A stretch of 64,000 nucleotides of DNA from NCBI RefSeq assembly GCF_029603165.1, contig NZ_JAQSVC010000001.1, positions 930,001 to 994,000 of the forward strand, written 5' to 3'. The notes under the pieces were generated by a model. The model did not search any database and was not told where the DNA came from. It saw only the letters and a program-made list of their open reading frames with translations. This stretch comes from Galbibacter pacificus. GTDB taxonomy: Bacteria > Bacteroidota > Bacteroidia > Flavobacteriales > Flavobacteriaceae. A program made the position numbers and the translations under genes. This document shows, one piece after another, positions 17,369 to 26,351 of the stretch. Position 1 is the stretch's first letter, and the number at the start of each line of letters is the position of its first letter.

Positions 17369-19639
17369 ATGCGAATATTTAAAACCCTATTATTTTGTTT
17401 TATTGGCACTACAAGCCTAATAGCCCAAAATGCAAAGAAAATCCCAGAAGTAGAACAACTTCTGGAAAAAATGACGATCGAAGAAAAAATCGGACAGTTA
17501 AACTTATTAACGCCCGGCGGAGGTGTTGCCACCGGCGAAGTTGTAAGTAAAAATGTAGAAGCTAAAATTAAAACAGGAAATGTTGGAGGGCTATTTGGTG
17601 TGGCAAGTCCCGAAAAGATGAAAAAGGCGCAAGACATTGCCGTAAAAAATAGTAGGCTTGGAATCCCTCTGTTATTTGGTTCAGATATCATTCACGGTTA
17701 TAAAACTACTTTTCCCATTCCATTGGGACTTTCGGCCAGTTGGGATATGGATTTAATTAAAAACACGGCTCAAATAGCTGCTAAAGAAGCCACTGCCGAC
17801 GGTATTAACTGGAATTTTTCTCCCATGGTAGATATTGCCCGCGATCCACGTTGGGGAAGAATTGCCGAAGGGGCAGGGGAAGACCCGTATCTGGGATCGG
17901 CTGTTGCAGAAGCGATGGTTAAAGGATATCAAGGCACCGATTTAACGGCAAACAATACAATGCTGGCCTGTGTTAAGCATTTTGCACTGTACGGTGCCGT
18001 AGAAGCTGGACGTGATTATAATTCGGTCGATATGGGCCATGTAAAAATGTTCAATCAATACCTGCCGCCATACAAAGCCGCAATAGATGCCGGGGCGGCA
18101 AGTGTTATGACTTCTTTTAACGATGTAGACGGGGTTCCATCAACCGCAAATAAATGGTTGTTGACCGATTTGCTCCGGGATAGTTGGAATTTCGACGGCT
18201 TTGTGGTTTCCGATTATACTTCGCTTAACGAAATGATTGCCCATGGCCTAGGCGACTTGCAAGCTGTTTCTGCATTGGCCCTAAAGGCAGGACTGGATAT
18301 GGATATGGTGGGTGAAGGCTTTTTAAGTACATTGAAAAAATCTTTAGATGAAGGTAAGGTAACCGAAACCGATATTACAAATGCATGCAGAAGAATATTG
18401 GAGGCAAAATATAAATTGGGCTTGTTGGATAACCCTTATCGATATATCGATGCTTCACGCCCCGAAAAGGATATTTTAACGGAAGAAAACAGAAAAATAG
18501 CCCGGAAAGCGGCTGCACATTCGTTTGTGTTGTTAAAGAACGAAAACAACATACTGCCAATTTCTAAAACCGCCAAAATAGCTTTGGTTGGCCCGCTGGC
18601 CGACAGTAGAAACAATATGCTGGGAACTTGGGCGCCAACTGGAGACGTAAAATATGCTGTTACCATTAAGGAAGGCTTTAATAATATTGCCCCCAACGCC
18701 ACAATTAATTATGCCAAGGGAAGTAATGTTTTAAATGATAAAGAGCTTGCCAAAAAAATAAATGTATTTGGGCCCCGCGTTGAGATTAGCAATGAAACTC
18801 CCGAAACCCTGTTGAAGGAAGCCGTAGCTGCCGCCGAAAAATCGGATGTTGTAGTGGCTGTTGTAGGCGAGGCCACAGAAATGAGCGGAGAAGCCGCAAG
18901 CAGAACGGATATTAGCATTCCCCAAGCGCAGAAAAAATTAATAAATGCACTGGTTGCCACCGGAAAACCTGTGGTTTTGATACTTATGAGTGGTAGGCCT
19001 TTGGTAATTACAGAGGAGTTTGATTTGCCTGTAAGCATTCTTCAGGTATGGCATCCGGGCGTTGAGGCTGGAAATGCCGCAGCCGATGTTGTTTTTGGAG
19101 ATTACAATCCGTCGGGGAAATTAACGGCCACATGGCCGCGTGCCGTAGGCCAGATTCCTATTTATCACAGTATGAAGAATACCGGACGTCCGGCTCCCGA
19201 AAACGACCAGTTTCAAAAATTTAGGTCCAATTATCTAGACCAGCCAAATGCACCTTTATTTCCTTTTGGATACGGGTTGAGTTACACAACTTTTGAATAT
19301 TCAGATGTTCAGCTAAGCAAACAAAAAATAGCGCAAGGCGAATCGATAACTGTTTCTGTCAAGGTTAAAAATACCGGAAATTACGATGGAGAGGAAGTAG
19401 TTCAGCTATATTTAAGGGATGTGGTAAGGAGCATCACCCCTCCAAAACGTCAATTAAAAGGTTTTAAAAAGGTATTCATAAAAAAAGGCGAGAGCAAAAC
19501 GGTTACCATTACCTTACAACCGGAGGATTTAAAATTTTATAACGGAAATTTGGATTTCGTGGCCGAACCAGGCGATTTTGAAGTATTTGTTGGCGGTAAT
19601 TCCAATGCCGACTTAAAAAAATCATTTATCTTAGAATAG
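17369..19639 (+). CDS. bglX: GH3 beta-glucosidase, BglX-like
   Basis: Retaining exo-beta-glucosidase. The 756 residues have a signal peptide (to about ..LIAQ), the GH3 N-terminal barrel (about 30-345) with WDMDLI, DPRWGRIAEGAGEDP and KHF, the nucleophile Asp282 in VSDYTS, the C-terminal GH3 domain with acid/base candidate Glu508 (GEATEMSGEAASRTDI), and a fibronectin-III-like tail (about 665-755). In Bacteroides thetaiotaomicron a GH3 of this type acts on beta-1,2-gluco-oligosaccharides; together with GH144 this suggests depolymerisation to glucose in the periplasm. GH3 specificity is broad, so sequence alone does not prove the linkage. Confidence 0.93.
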   Translation: MRIFKTLLFCFIGTTSLIAQNAKKIPEVEQLLEKMTIEEKIGQLNLLTPGGGVATGEVVSKNVEAKIKTGNVGGLFGVASPEKMKKAQDIAVKNSRLGIPLLFGSDIIHGYKTTFPIPLGLSASWDMDLIKNTAQIAAKEATADGINWNFSPMVDIARDPRWGRIAEGAGEDPYLGSAVAEAMVKGYQGTDLTANNTMLACVKHFALYGAVEAGRDYNSVDMGHVKMFNQYLPPYKAAIDAGAASVMTSFNDVDGVPSTANKWLLTDLLRDSWNFDGFVVSDYTSLNEMIAHGLGDLQAVSALALKAGLDMDMVGEGFLSTLKKSLDEGKVTETDITNACRRILEAKYKLGLLDNPYRYIDASRPEKDILTEENRKIARKAAAHSFVLLKNENNILPISKTAKIALVGPLADSRNNMLGTWAPTGDVKYAVTIKEGFNNIAPNATINYAKGSNVLNDKELAKKINVFGPRVEISNETPETLLKEAVAAAEKSDVVVAVVGEATEMSGEAASRTDISIPQAQKKLINALVATGKPVVLILMSGRPLVITEEFDLPVSILQVWHPGVEAGNAAADVVFGDYNPSGKLTATWPRAVGQIPIYHSMKNTGRPAPENDQFQKFRSNYLDQPNAPLFPFGYGLSYTTFEYSDVQLSKQKIAQGESITVSVKVKNTGNYDGEEVVQLYLRDVVRSITPPKRQLKGFKKVFIKKGESKTVTITLQPEDLKFYNGNLDFVAEPGDFEVFVGGNSNADLKKSFILE

Positions 19640-19661
19640 AAAAATTATAAAATCCGTTAAA

Positions 19662-20576
19662 ATGAAAAATAATGTTTTAATAATCACGTTAATACTTTGT
19701 TTTTATGCCAATCTTGGAATTTCTCAAGAACGTTATAAAGATGCAGTTTTTTCAGAAATAGATTCAGAAACATATACCTATATTGATTCCCTTCAATTAG
19801 ACTTTTATCATGCAAATGATGATAAAGCAATAATAAAACCGCTGCTGCTGTTGGTCCACGGTGGCGGTTTTTCATCAGGTAAACGCGATAATCCCGTAGA
19901 GAAACAATTTAGTGTTGAAATGGCCAAAAAGGGGTATGCAGTGGCTTCCATGAGTTATCGTTTAACCAGGAAAGGCACGGCTACCGGGTTTGGTTGCGAT
20001 TGCCCTTCCGAAGAAAAAATAAAAACTTTCAATGCTTCAAGCGAGGATGTTTTAAGCGCGACCAAATTTTTAATAAGCAAGTCAAAAACATTAAAAATAA
20101 ATCCCGAAAAAATTATTTTGGTGGGAAGTAGTGCCGGGGCCGAGGCTGTTTTAAATACTGTTTACATGAAGGGGAGCAATACAACCCAAAATCTAACATA
20201 TGGTAATATTGCCTATGCTGGAGTTATTTCTTTTGCGGGTGCAATAGTCGATATTGATGATCTGAACGAAAAAAATGCCATTCCCGCTTTTCTTTTTCAC
20301 GGGATTAAAGACAACCTTGTTCCTTATGGACAGGCGGCACACCATTATTGCGATGAGGGCACACCGGGCTACTTAATGCTGTATGGCTCTAAACCAATAG
20401 CCGATAAATTATCGGCACTTGGGGTTTCATATATTTTGGCAACCGACCCGGAAGGGAACCACGATTGGGCAAATTTGGCATACGGATATACCAATGAGAT
20501 AGCCAATTTTATCGAGGAGGCCATCCTAAATAACGAAAAAATACAATCAAACATTCAATTGAGTTCAAAAAAATGA
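19662..20576 (+). CDS. Secreted carboxylesterase-like alpha/beta hydrolase
   Basis: The 304 residues have a signal peptide (to about GISQ), an HGGGFSSGKRDN oxyanion motif near residue 66, nucleophile Ser in GSSAGAEA near 165, an FHGIKDNLVPY segment near 212 and His in NHDWANLAY near 266, giving a complete Ser-Asp-His set. It resembles the hormone-sensitive-lipase/BD-FAE esterases. A Cys-rich FGCDCPSEE insertion lies near residue 107. The gene overlaps the sulfatase by 4 bases (ATGA), implying translational coupling. Likely a second acyl-substituent esterase; the acyl group is unknown. Confidence 0.8.
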   Translation: MKNNVLIITLILCFYANLGISQERYKDAVFSEIDSETYTYIDSLQLDFYHANDDKAIIKPLLLLVHGGGFSSGKRDNPVEKQFSVEMAKKGYAVASMSYRLTRKGTATGFGCDCPSEEKIKTFNASSEDVLSATKFLISKSKTLKINPEKIILVGSSAGAEAVLNTVYMKGSNTTQNLTYGNIAYAGVISFAGAIVDIDDLNEKNAIPAFLFHGIKDNLVPYGQAAHHYCDEGTPGYLMLYGSKPIADKLSALGVSYILATDPEGNHDWANLAYGYTNEIANFIEEAILNNEKIQSNIQLSSKK

Positions 20577-22228
20577 GTTTCCTAAAAAAAATAGTTATAA
20601 GCTGTATTAGTATTCTTTTGTGTTTTTCGGCATGTAAAAAACAGGAAAACAAAAAAGAGGATATAGCACAACAGCAAAAACCGAATATTTTGTTTATCAT
20701 GGCCGATGATCATGCTTATCAGGCTATAAGTGCCTATGGTAGCGAACTTAGCAAGCTGGCACCAACCCCCAATATCGATAGGATTGCAGCAAACGGGGCC
20801 TTATTTAACCACACGTATTGTACCAATTCCATATGCGGACCGAGCAGGGCGGTTATCCTTACGGGAAAGCACAGTCATATTAACGGATTTAGACAAAATG
20901 GCGAGCGTTTTGACGGAAATCAACCAACATTGCCCAAAAAGCTTAAAACCTTGGGCTACCAAACTGCCATGATCGGAAAATGGCATTTGTATGGTTATCC
21001 GCAGGGGTTTGATTATTGGAATATTATTGATGACCAAGGACATTATTACAATCCGGATTTTGTAAGGATGGGCGATTCCATTAGAATAGATGGATATGCT
21101 ACCGATATTATTACGGACGATGCCCTGGATTGGCTAAAAAATAAAAGAGAAAATGGTAAGCCGTTTTTTATGATGCTCCATCATAAGGCACCGCACCGAA
21201 ACTGGATGCCGCCTTTACGTTATTTATCGGTTTACAATTCGATTGAATTTCCAATTCCAGACACTTATTTTGACGAACATGAAAACCAAGTGGCCGCTCA
21301 GCAACAAATACAGACCATCTACAAAGATATGTACGAAGGCCACGACCTAAAACTAAGCAAAGCATATGGAAGTACCGAGCTTTCCAACAATCCCTGGACA
21401 AACGATTTTGATAGAATGTCCAAAGAGCAGCGCCATATATGGGATTCGGTATATTTGCCAAAAAATAATGCATTTTGGAAAGCAAACCTGCATGGCAAAG
21501 CACTTGCCGAATGGAAGGCACAACGCTATCTACACGAATATTTAGCCACCGTAAAAGCTGTTGATGATGGCGTGGGCAAGGTTTTGGATTATCTTGAAGC
21601 AAATGGGATGGACAAAAACACTATTGTGGTTTATACCTCCGATCAAGGGTTTTATTTAGGTGAAAAAGGATTTTTTGACAAGCGTTTTATGTATGAGGAA
21701 TCGTTTAGGATGCCGTTCATGATTCAATATCCAAAAGAAATAAAACCGGGAACAGTGGTCGATGCGCTAACGCAAAACCTAGACTTTGCACAAACTTTCT
21801 TGGATTATGCCGGGGCAAACGACTCTCTAACGGATGGAATGCAGGGAAAATCGTTTAAACCTGTCTTGGACGGTACTGTAAGCGACGACGATTTTAGGGG
21901 CGCTATTTACTATCATTATTACGATTATCCTGCTTTTCACATGGTGAAAAAGCATTATGGCGTAAAAACCAAACGGTATAAGTTGATGCATTTTTACGAC
22001 GATATTGATGAATGGGAATTTTACGACCTTCAGAAAGACCCTAAAGAACTTCACAATGCCATAAACGACGAGAAATATGCCGATGTTATCGCGATGATGC
22101 ACCAAAAACTGGATTCCCTTCAGAAGGTATATAAAGTTACCGATAAGGAATTTGAGCGGGCGCCTAAAAAGAAAGTCGAAAATTCGTATAAAGTTTTTGA
22201 AAAACTAAGGGGAACGCCAATAGAATAA
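20573..22228 (+). CDS. S1-family sulfatase (formylglycine-dependent), lipoprotein
   Basis: A 551-residue arylsulfatase-fold enzyme with lipobox FSAC (Cys21). Metal ligands are in NILFIMADDHAY; the catalytic Cys88 sits in SICGPSRAVILTGK, the C-x-P-S-R motif converted to formylglycine. MIGKWH, MLHHKAPHRNW and YTSDQGFYLGEKGFFDKR complete the active site. The HKAPHRNW segment resembles S1 subfamilies active on 6-O-sulfated glucosamine-type sugars, a tentative reading. The fold also includes FGly-dependent phosphodiesterases, so a phosphodiester substrate is an alternative. Activity requires a formylglycine-generating or anaerobic maturase, not seen in this window. Confidence 0.9.
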   Translation: MSFLKKIVISCISILLCFSACKKQENKKEDIAQQQKPNILFIMADDHAYQAISAYGSELSKLAPTPNIDRIAANGALFNHTYCTNSICGPSRAVILTGKHSHINGFRQNGERFDGNQPTLPKKLKTLGYQTAMIGKWHLYGYPQGFDYWNIIDDQGHYYNPDFVRMGDSIRIDGYATDIITDDALDWLKNKRENGKPFFMMLHHKAPHRNWMPPLRYLSVYNSIEFPIPDTYFDEHENQVAAQQQIQTIYKDMYEGHDLKLSKAYGSTELSNNPWTNDFDRMSKEQRHIWDSVYLPKNNAFWKANLHGKALAEWKAQRYLHEYLATVKAVDDGVGKVLDYLEANGMDKNTIVVYTSDQGFYLGEKGFFDKRFMYEESFRMPFMIQYPKEIKPGTVVDALTQNLDFAQTFLDYAGANDSLTDGMQGKSFKPVLDGTVSDDDFRGAIYYHYYDYPAFHMVKKHYGVKTKRYKLMHFYDDIDEWEFYDLQKDPKELHNAINDEKYADVIAMMHQKLDSLQKVYKVTDKEFERAPKKKVENSYKVFEKLRGTPIE

Positions 22229-22267
22229 TGTAAATTTGAACATATAACAACAGCATATTTTAAACCA

Positions 22268-23101
22268 ATGAGAAAGCTTTTTATCGGGATATTCTTTTTT
22301 ATATCCTGCACATTAATGGCCCAGGACCTTAAGGTAATGACGTATAATATTAAGTACGATAATCCTTCTGATACGGCAAATAACTGGCAAAACAGAAAAG
22401 AATTTTTAATTTCACAGCTCAACTATAATGCCCCCGATGTTTTTGGTACGCAAGAAGGGCTGCACCATCAATTGGAGGATATTCAAAACGGACTGGAAAA
22501 CTATAAATATATTGGCGTAGGGCGTGATAATGGCGATGAAGAAGGCGAATATTCGGCTATATTTTACAATGTCGATAAATTAAAGGTTATTTCTGAAAAT
22601 ACATTTTGGCTGTCGCCAACGCCTGATAAACCTTCCAAAGGATGGGATGCCGCCTTGAACAGAATTTGTACATATGCAGAATTTGAAAACAAGGCATCAG
22701 GGAAACGGTTTATGGTTTTTAACACCCATTTTGACCATATTGGCGAGGTTGCCCGTTATGAAAGTGCCAAACTTATCCTGAAAAAAATAAAAGCCTTAAA
22801 CAAAGAACAGTTGCCGGTTGCATTAACAGGAGATTTTAACCTGGATAGCACTTCTAAAGGAGTTGTGGAAATTAAAAAGGAAATGATAGACGCGCATAGT
22901 GAAGCCGGGAAAAATGCTTTTGGCCCCGATGGGACATTTAATGGTTTTCATTTTGAAAAACCCGTTAAAAATAAAATTGATTTTATCTTTATTTCCAAAA
23001 ATGATTTTAAGGTGCTTAAAAGTGGTATTTTGAGCGATTCTAAGAATTGTAAATATCCATCAGATCATTTTCCGGTAGTTGTATATTTGGATTTTAAATA
23101 G
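22268..23101 (+). CDS. Secreted endonuclease/exonuclease/phosphatase-fold hydrolase
   Basis: A 277-residue EEP-superfamily (DNase I/sphingomyelinase-like) protein with a signal peptide (to LMAQ). The conserved motifs are present: MTYNIKYDN near residue 24, FGTQEGLHHQ near 60, VFNTHFDHIG near 155, LTGDFNLDS near 190 and SDHFPVVV at the C-terminus. As the last gene of the PUL and with a secretion signal, a phosphodiesterase acting on a glycan substituent is more likely than DNA repair. Substrate unproven. A short hairpin with a T run follows. Confidence 0.87.
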   Translation: MRKLFIGIFFFISCTLMAQDLKVMTYNIKYDNPSDTANNWQNRKEFLISQLNYNAPDVFGTQEGLHHQLEDIQNGLENYKYIGVGRDNGDEEGEYSAIFYNVDKLKVISENTFWLSPTPDKPSKGWDAALNRICTYAEFENKASGKRFMVFNTHFDHIGEVARYESAKLILKKIKALNKEQLPVALTGDFNLDSTSKGVVEIKKEMIDAHSEAGKNAFGPDGTFNGFHFEKPVKNKIDFIFISKNDFKVLKSGILSDSKNCKYPSDHFPVVVYLDFK

Positions 23102-23127
23102 AAGTAGGCATTTCCGGCAAGGTATAT

Positions 23128-23147
23128 AAAAACCGTGTAGGTTTTTT
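23128..23147 (+). terminator. Probable terminator of the PUL
   Basis: AAAAACC (23128-23134) pairs with GGTTTTT (23140-23146) around a GTGTA loop, with a T6 run. It lies between the EEP gene and the convergent btuD gene. Confidence 0.55.
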
Positions 23148-23193
23148 ACTTTTAATGCCAGCATTTAAAGTTGAAAAAATATCGAAAAATATG

Positions 23194-23994
23194 TTATTTA
23201 TTTATCTTAAAAGTACCCGAATTGCTATCAAAAGAAACGAGGTCGCCGGGAAATAAATGTTGAAAGCTTCCTTTTTCAATTAAAGAACAAGGTTCGCCAA
23301 AACTGGAATTTTCGGTATCCAAAACAAGTATTTTATCACATAATTGAATGGCCATATCTATTTCGTGAGTCGAAAATAGTATGGCTTTTTCTGTTTCTCT
23401 TGCTATTCTTTTTAGCAGATTAAGCACATAAGCCTTGTGGTAAATATCGAGATGAGTTGTGGGCTCGTCCAAAATAATTATAGATGTGTCTTGCGACAAG
23501 GCACGTGCAATCATGACCCGCTGTAACTGCCCGTCACTTAGCTCGTAACATTTTTTATGTTTTATAGTTTCCAGTCCTATCAGGGAAATTGCTTCATTTA
23601 CCTTTTGTTTGTCCACTTGAGAAAGTGTTCCGACCCAATTGGTATACGGCTGTCTTCCAAGGGCAATTAACTCAATAACGGTTAAGTTTTTAGCAGGGAT
23701 ATGTTCTGTTAAGACAACACTGATCTCTGTTGCCAGTTGAATCCCCGTATAGGTATGTAGCGGTTCATTTTTTAATGTAATATCTCCAGATAAGGCAGGT
23801 TGGACCCTGGCTAAAGTACGCAACAATGTGGATTTCCCTATTCCATTTGCCCCAACAACTGCCGAAAGCTCGCCAAGATTTAAATCGAAATGAATGTTTC
23901 TGGCTACCGCATGGGGACGTTTTCCTGAAAAAAACCCAATTTCAAGGTTGTTGATGTTTAAGACGGTATGTTTATGATTTAAGTTGATAGTAAT
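23194..23994 (-). CDS. btuD: Vitamin B12 ABC transporter ATPase; start codon problem
   Basis: FecE/BtuD-type ATPase energising the BtuC permease. Walker A (GANGIGKST), signature (LSDGQLQRVMIARAL), Walker B (IIILDEPT) and the switch His (STHE) are visible. The only ordinary in-frame start, TTG at 23826, lies inside Walker A, so translation must begin upstream. Between the upstream in-frame TGA (24007-24009) and 23826 there is no ATG, GTG or TTG. ATT at 23992-23994 is the first plausible near-start and is used here. The btuC tail reads ATG ATT TTT TAA through a six-T run. With one T fewer this ATG would be in frame with btuD and give a normal overlapping start. So this is either an unusual start, slippage, or a one-base consensus error. 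Confidence 0.8.
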   Translation of the reverse strand: MTINLNHKHTVLNINNLEIGFFSGKRPHAVARNIHFDLNLGELSAVVGANGIGKSTLLRTLARVQPALSGDITLKNEPLHTYTGIQLATEISVVLTEHIPAKNLTVIELIALGRQPYTNWVGTLSQVDKQKVNEAISLIGLETIKHKKCYELSDGQLQRVMIARALSQDTSIIILDEPTTHLDIYHKAYVLNLLKRIARETEKAILFSTHEIDMAIQLCDKILVLDTENSSFGEPCSLIEKGSFQHLFPGDLVSFDSNSGTFKINK

Positions 23995-23998
23995 ATAT

Positions 23999-25030
23999 TT
24001 AAAAAATCATTTTTCTTTTTCTAATAAGCAACCAAATAATAACGGGAGCCCCAACAATAGAGGTGATTGCATTAATGGGCAATGAGAACTCGCTATTTGG
24101 AACCTGAGCTACAGTGTCGCAAATTAACATAAGCAGAGCTCCATAAAGTGCCGTAGCAGGAATTAATACATGATGATTTTGAGTGTTGAAAAGTTGTCTT
24201 GTTAAATGGGGGACCGCCAAGCCTATAAAAGCAATGGGCCCGGCAAAAGCCGTAATGCTCCCGGCCAAAATACTGGTGGCGGTAATTATAAGATAACGGG
24301 ATTTTTTTAGGTTAACACCAATGCTGCGGGCATAATTTTCGCCCAGCAGGAATGCATTTAGCGACTTTATGCTTATTACGGTTAAAACCAGCCCTATAAA
24401 AACCATACAGATTAACAAATAAACCTGATCCCAACTAAGGTTTCCGAGGCTGCCAAACGACCAAAAAATGTATTGTTGCAGTTTTTCTTTACTGGTAAAA
24501 TAGGAAAGCACATTGACTATGGAAGCAGTAATACTGCCAAACATCAACCCGATAATGAGCAAGGCCATGGTGTCCCTAACCTTATTCGCTACCACAAAAA
24601 TTGAAAAAAGGACTATAAAACTTCCTAAGGTAGCGGCTATGGCGGTAGAAACGCTGCTAATCATGAACGAGGCAAAAATTCCCGTAAATATGGAAGACCC
24701 CATTATAAAAATGGCTACACCCAAACTGGCACCAGAACTGATGCCCAATACAAATGGACCGGCCAATGGATTTCTAAAGATTGTTTGCATTAACAAACCG
24801 CTTATGGATAATGACATTCCTACCAAAATTGCCGTAACAGCTTTGGGCAGGCGGTAGTTTATAATGATATATTGCCATGATTGGTGGTCTGTACTTTCCC
24901 CGAACAGCGACTTAAATACTTCCTTTAACGGAATATGTACAGAGCCTAAACTTATATTAATCAAAAAGCAGGCACATAATAAAATTATTATGAAGATAAA
25001 TTGTACGCGGTATGATTTTAATGAGTTCAA
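23999..25030 (-). CDS. btuC: Vitamin B12 ABC transporter permease
   Basis: A 343-residue FecCD/BtuC-type inner-membrane permease with about ten hydrophobic segments. The family motifs ISGLLMQTIFRNPLAGPFVLGISSGAS near residue 80 and GPIAFIGLAVPHLTRQLFN near 265 are present. It overlaps btuF by 4 bases and ends within the btuD start region. Iron-siderophore permeases are close relatives; the divergent riboswitch-controlled BtuB makes cobalamin the best assignment. Confidence 0.85.
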   Translation of the reverse strand: MNSLKSYRVQFIFIIILLCACFLINISLGSVHIPLKEVFKSLFGESTDHQSWQYIIINYRLPKAVTAILVGMSLSISGLLMQTIFRNPLAGPFVLGISSGASLGVAIFIMGSSIFTGIFASFMISSVSTAIAATLGSFIVLFSIFVVANKVRDTMALLIIGLMFGSITASIVNVLSYFTSKEKLQQYIFWSFGSLGNLSWDQVYLLICMVFIGLVLTVISIKSLNAFLLGENYARSIGVNLKKSRYLIITATSILAGSITAFAGPIAFIGLAVPHLTRQLFNTQNHHVLIPATALYGALLMLICDTVAQVPNSEFSLPINAITSIVGAPVIIWLLIRKRKMIF

Positions 25031-26193
25031 GGCTGTAATTGCTTAAAGAAAACAGTTTTGTAATCTGGGAGGATTTCGGGGTGCAAAATATGAATTATAT
25101 CTTTTAAAACAATATCCGGTCTGTTTGGCGCCAACTCGTAATAGAGCAAACCTCCGGTTACCCCGGTTGCAAGGCTATAGGTATATACTTTTTTGTCTTT
25201 ATAGGCCTTGAATTGCGTATAATGCTTATTGGTTTCTTTTAATTGATTGTAGCTTACAAACTGTCCGGGGCCAATCCAGAAATCGGCATTTTTAGCTTTT
25301 TCCAATACGGTTTCAAAATTTAGGGAAAGGCTTCCTGTTCCAAAGCTGTCTTTCCATAAATAATTGGCATTGGCATCTTCCAGGAAGTGTGCTACCCAAC
25401 TCTTTCCTGCTGGAACGTACCAAATATCCTTAAACATGGACCCGCTTAAAACCGTTGGCTTATTTTTAGCCGTAGTGGCCAATGTTTTTGCTTCTTGATA
25501 CGATTTTGCTATGCTGTTAAAAATACTGTCGGCTTCTCTTCCTTTTTGAAAAAACGGACCGAAAAACTTAATCCATTCTGCTTTTCCCAAAGGCGTTTCC
25601 TCGACCCAGTCGCCATTGTAGACCACCGGAATGCCTGCATTTTCAATGGTGCTGTAGGTTTTGTTTTGCCCTTCAACTGTAAAACCCATTATAAGTTCCG
25701 GTTGCAGGTTAACCAGTACTTCGGTGTTTATGGACTCGTTGAGGCCAAGGTTTGTAACTTTACCTTCATCAATCTTTTTCCTTACTTTTTTAGAAGAAAC
25801 ATAATTGGTTCCCGGAAAGCCAATTAATGTATTTTCAACGCCCAATGCCTCAATGGCGGGAATGTGTGTTGTAGAAGTAGCTACAAGTCGGTTAACGGGG
25901 GTAGGGATAACGGCATCATATAAAGAAGAATTTATACGGATGGTCTCCATTTTCTTTTTATCAATCAATGCATATGTATATGTTTTACGTGCATTTGGCC
26001 ATGGGGCATTGACTTTTATAATGGTTAGGTTACCTTGTTTTTGTATGGAAAAACCCTTTGCGTATTCAATGGGAATATCAACGGCATCTTCTTTTTTAAC
26101 GGGAATGTTATTTGGTGTTTCTGAAGTTGCTTTTTTGGGCTCTTTCTTGCAGGATATGAATGCAATAATTAGTAGGAAAACTATTTTTTTCAT
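25027..26193 (-). CDS. btuF: Cobalamin-binding ABC transporter lipoprotein
   Basis: A 388-residue periplasmic-binding protein of the TroA/BtuF fold, anchored by a lipid at Cys15 (AFISC). Two lobes are visible (RLVATSTTHIPAIEALGVENTLIGFPG near residue 110; QPELIMGF near 165; VLSGSMFKDIWYVPAGKSW near 250), joined by the helical backbone typical of this class. It is first in the btuFCD operon, divergent from btuB across 480 bases. Cobalamin specificity is inferred from that context; a siderophore or haem ligand is the alternative. Confidence 0.83.
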   Translation of the reverse strand: MKKIVFLLIIAFISCKKEPKKATSETPNNIPVKKEDAVDIPIEYAKGFSIQKQGNLTIIKVNAPWPNARKTYTYALIDKKKMETIRINSSLYDAVIPTPVNRLVATSTTHIPAIEALGVENTLIGFPGTNYVSSKKVRKKIDEGKVTNLGLNESINTEVLVNLQPELIMGFTVEGQNKTYSTIENAGIPVVYNGDWVEETPLGKAEWIKFFGPFFQKGREADSIFNSIAKSYQEAKTLATTAKNKPTVLSGSMFKDIWYVPAGKSWVAHFLEDANANYLWKDSFGTGSLSLNFETVLEKAKNADFWIGPGQFVSYNQLKETNKHYTQFKAYKDKKVYTYSLATGVTGGLLYYELAPNRPDIVLKDIIHILHPEILPDYKTVFFKQLQP

Positions 26194-26333
26194 TTAAGTT
26201 GTATGCTTAGGTTGTTGTTGGGTTACTTATTGTGAATGTAGCCTACACTTATGGCTAGTAACTATACCATGAAAAATTCAGCAATAAAATTAAGATTAAT
26301 TAATGTTTTAATGGCAAGCTATGGCAAAATGTT

Positions 26334-26341
26334 TAATTTCG
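26334..26341 (+). promoter_or_regulatory. Candidate -7 box for the riboswitch-btuB transcript
   Basis: TAATTTCG matches TAnnTTTG at seven of eight positions and ends about 10 bases before the riboswitch begins, a sensible position for the btuB leader start. Confidence 0.35.
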
Positions 26342-26351
26342 TAGCGAATTT

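Noticed and set aside
21168-21602. 144-codon antisense ORF within the sulfatase gene
   Set aside because: Shadow of the sulfatase frame; no signal, domain or start context.
22268-23101. DNA repair exonuclease (XthA-like)
   Set aside because: It has a signal peptide and is the terminal gene of a PUL; extracellular or periplasmic phosphodiesterase is more plausible.
23824-23826. TTG as start codon of btuD
   Set aside because: It would begin inside the Walker A motif and remove the first strands of the ATPase; the upstream frame clearly encodes the missing part.
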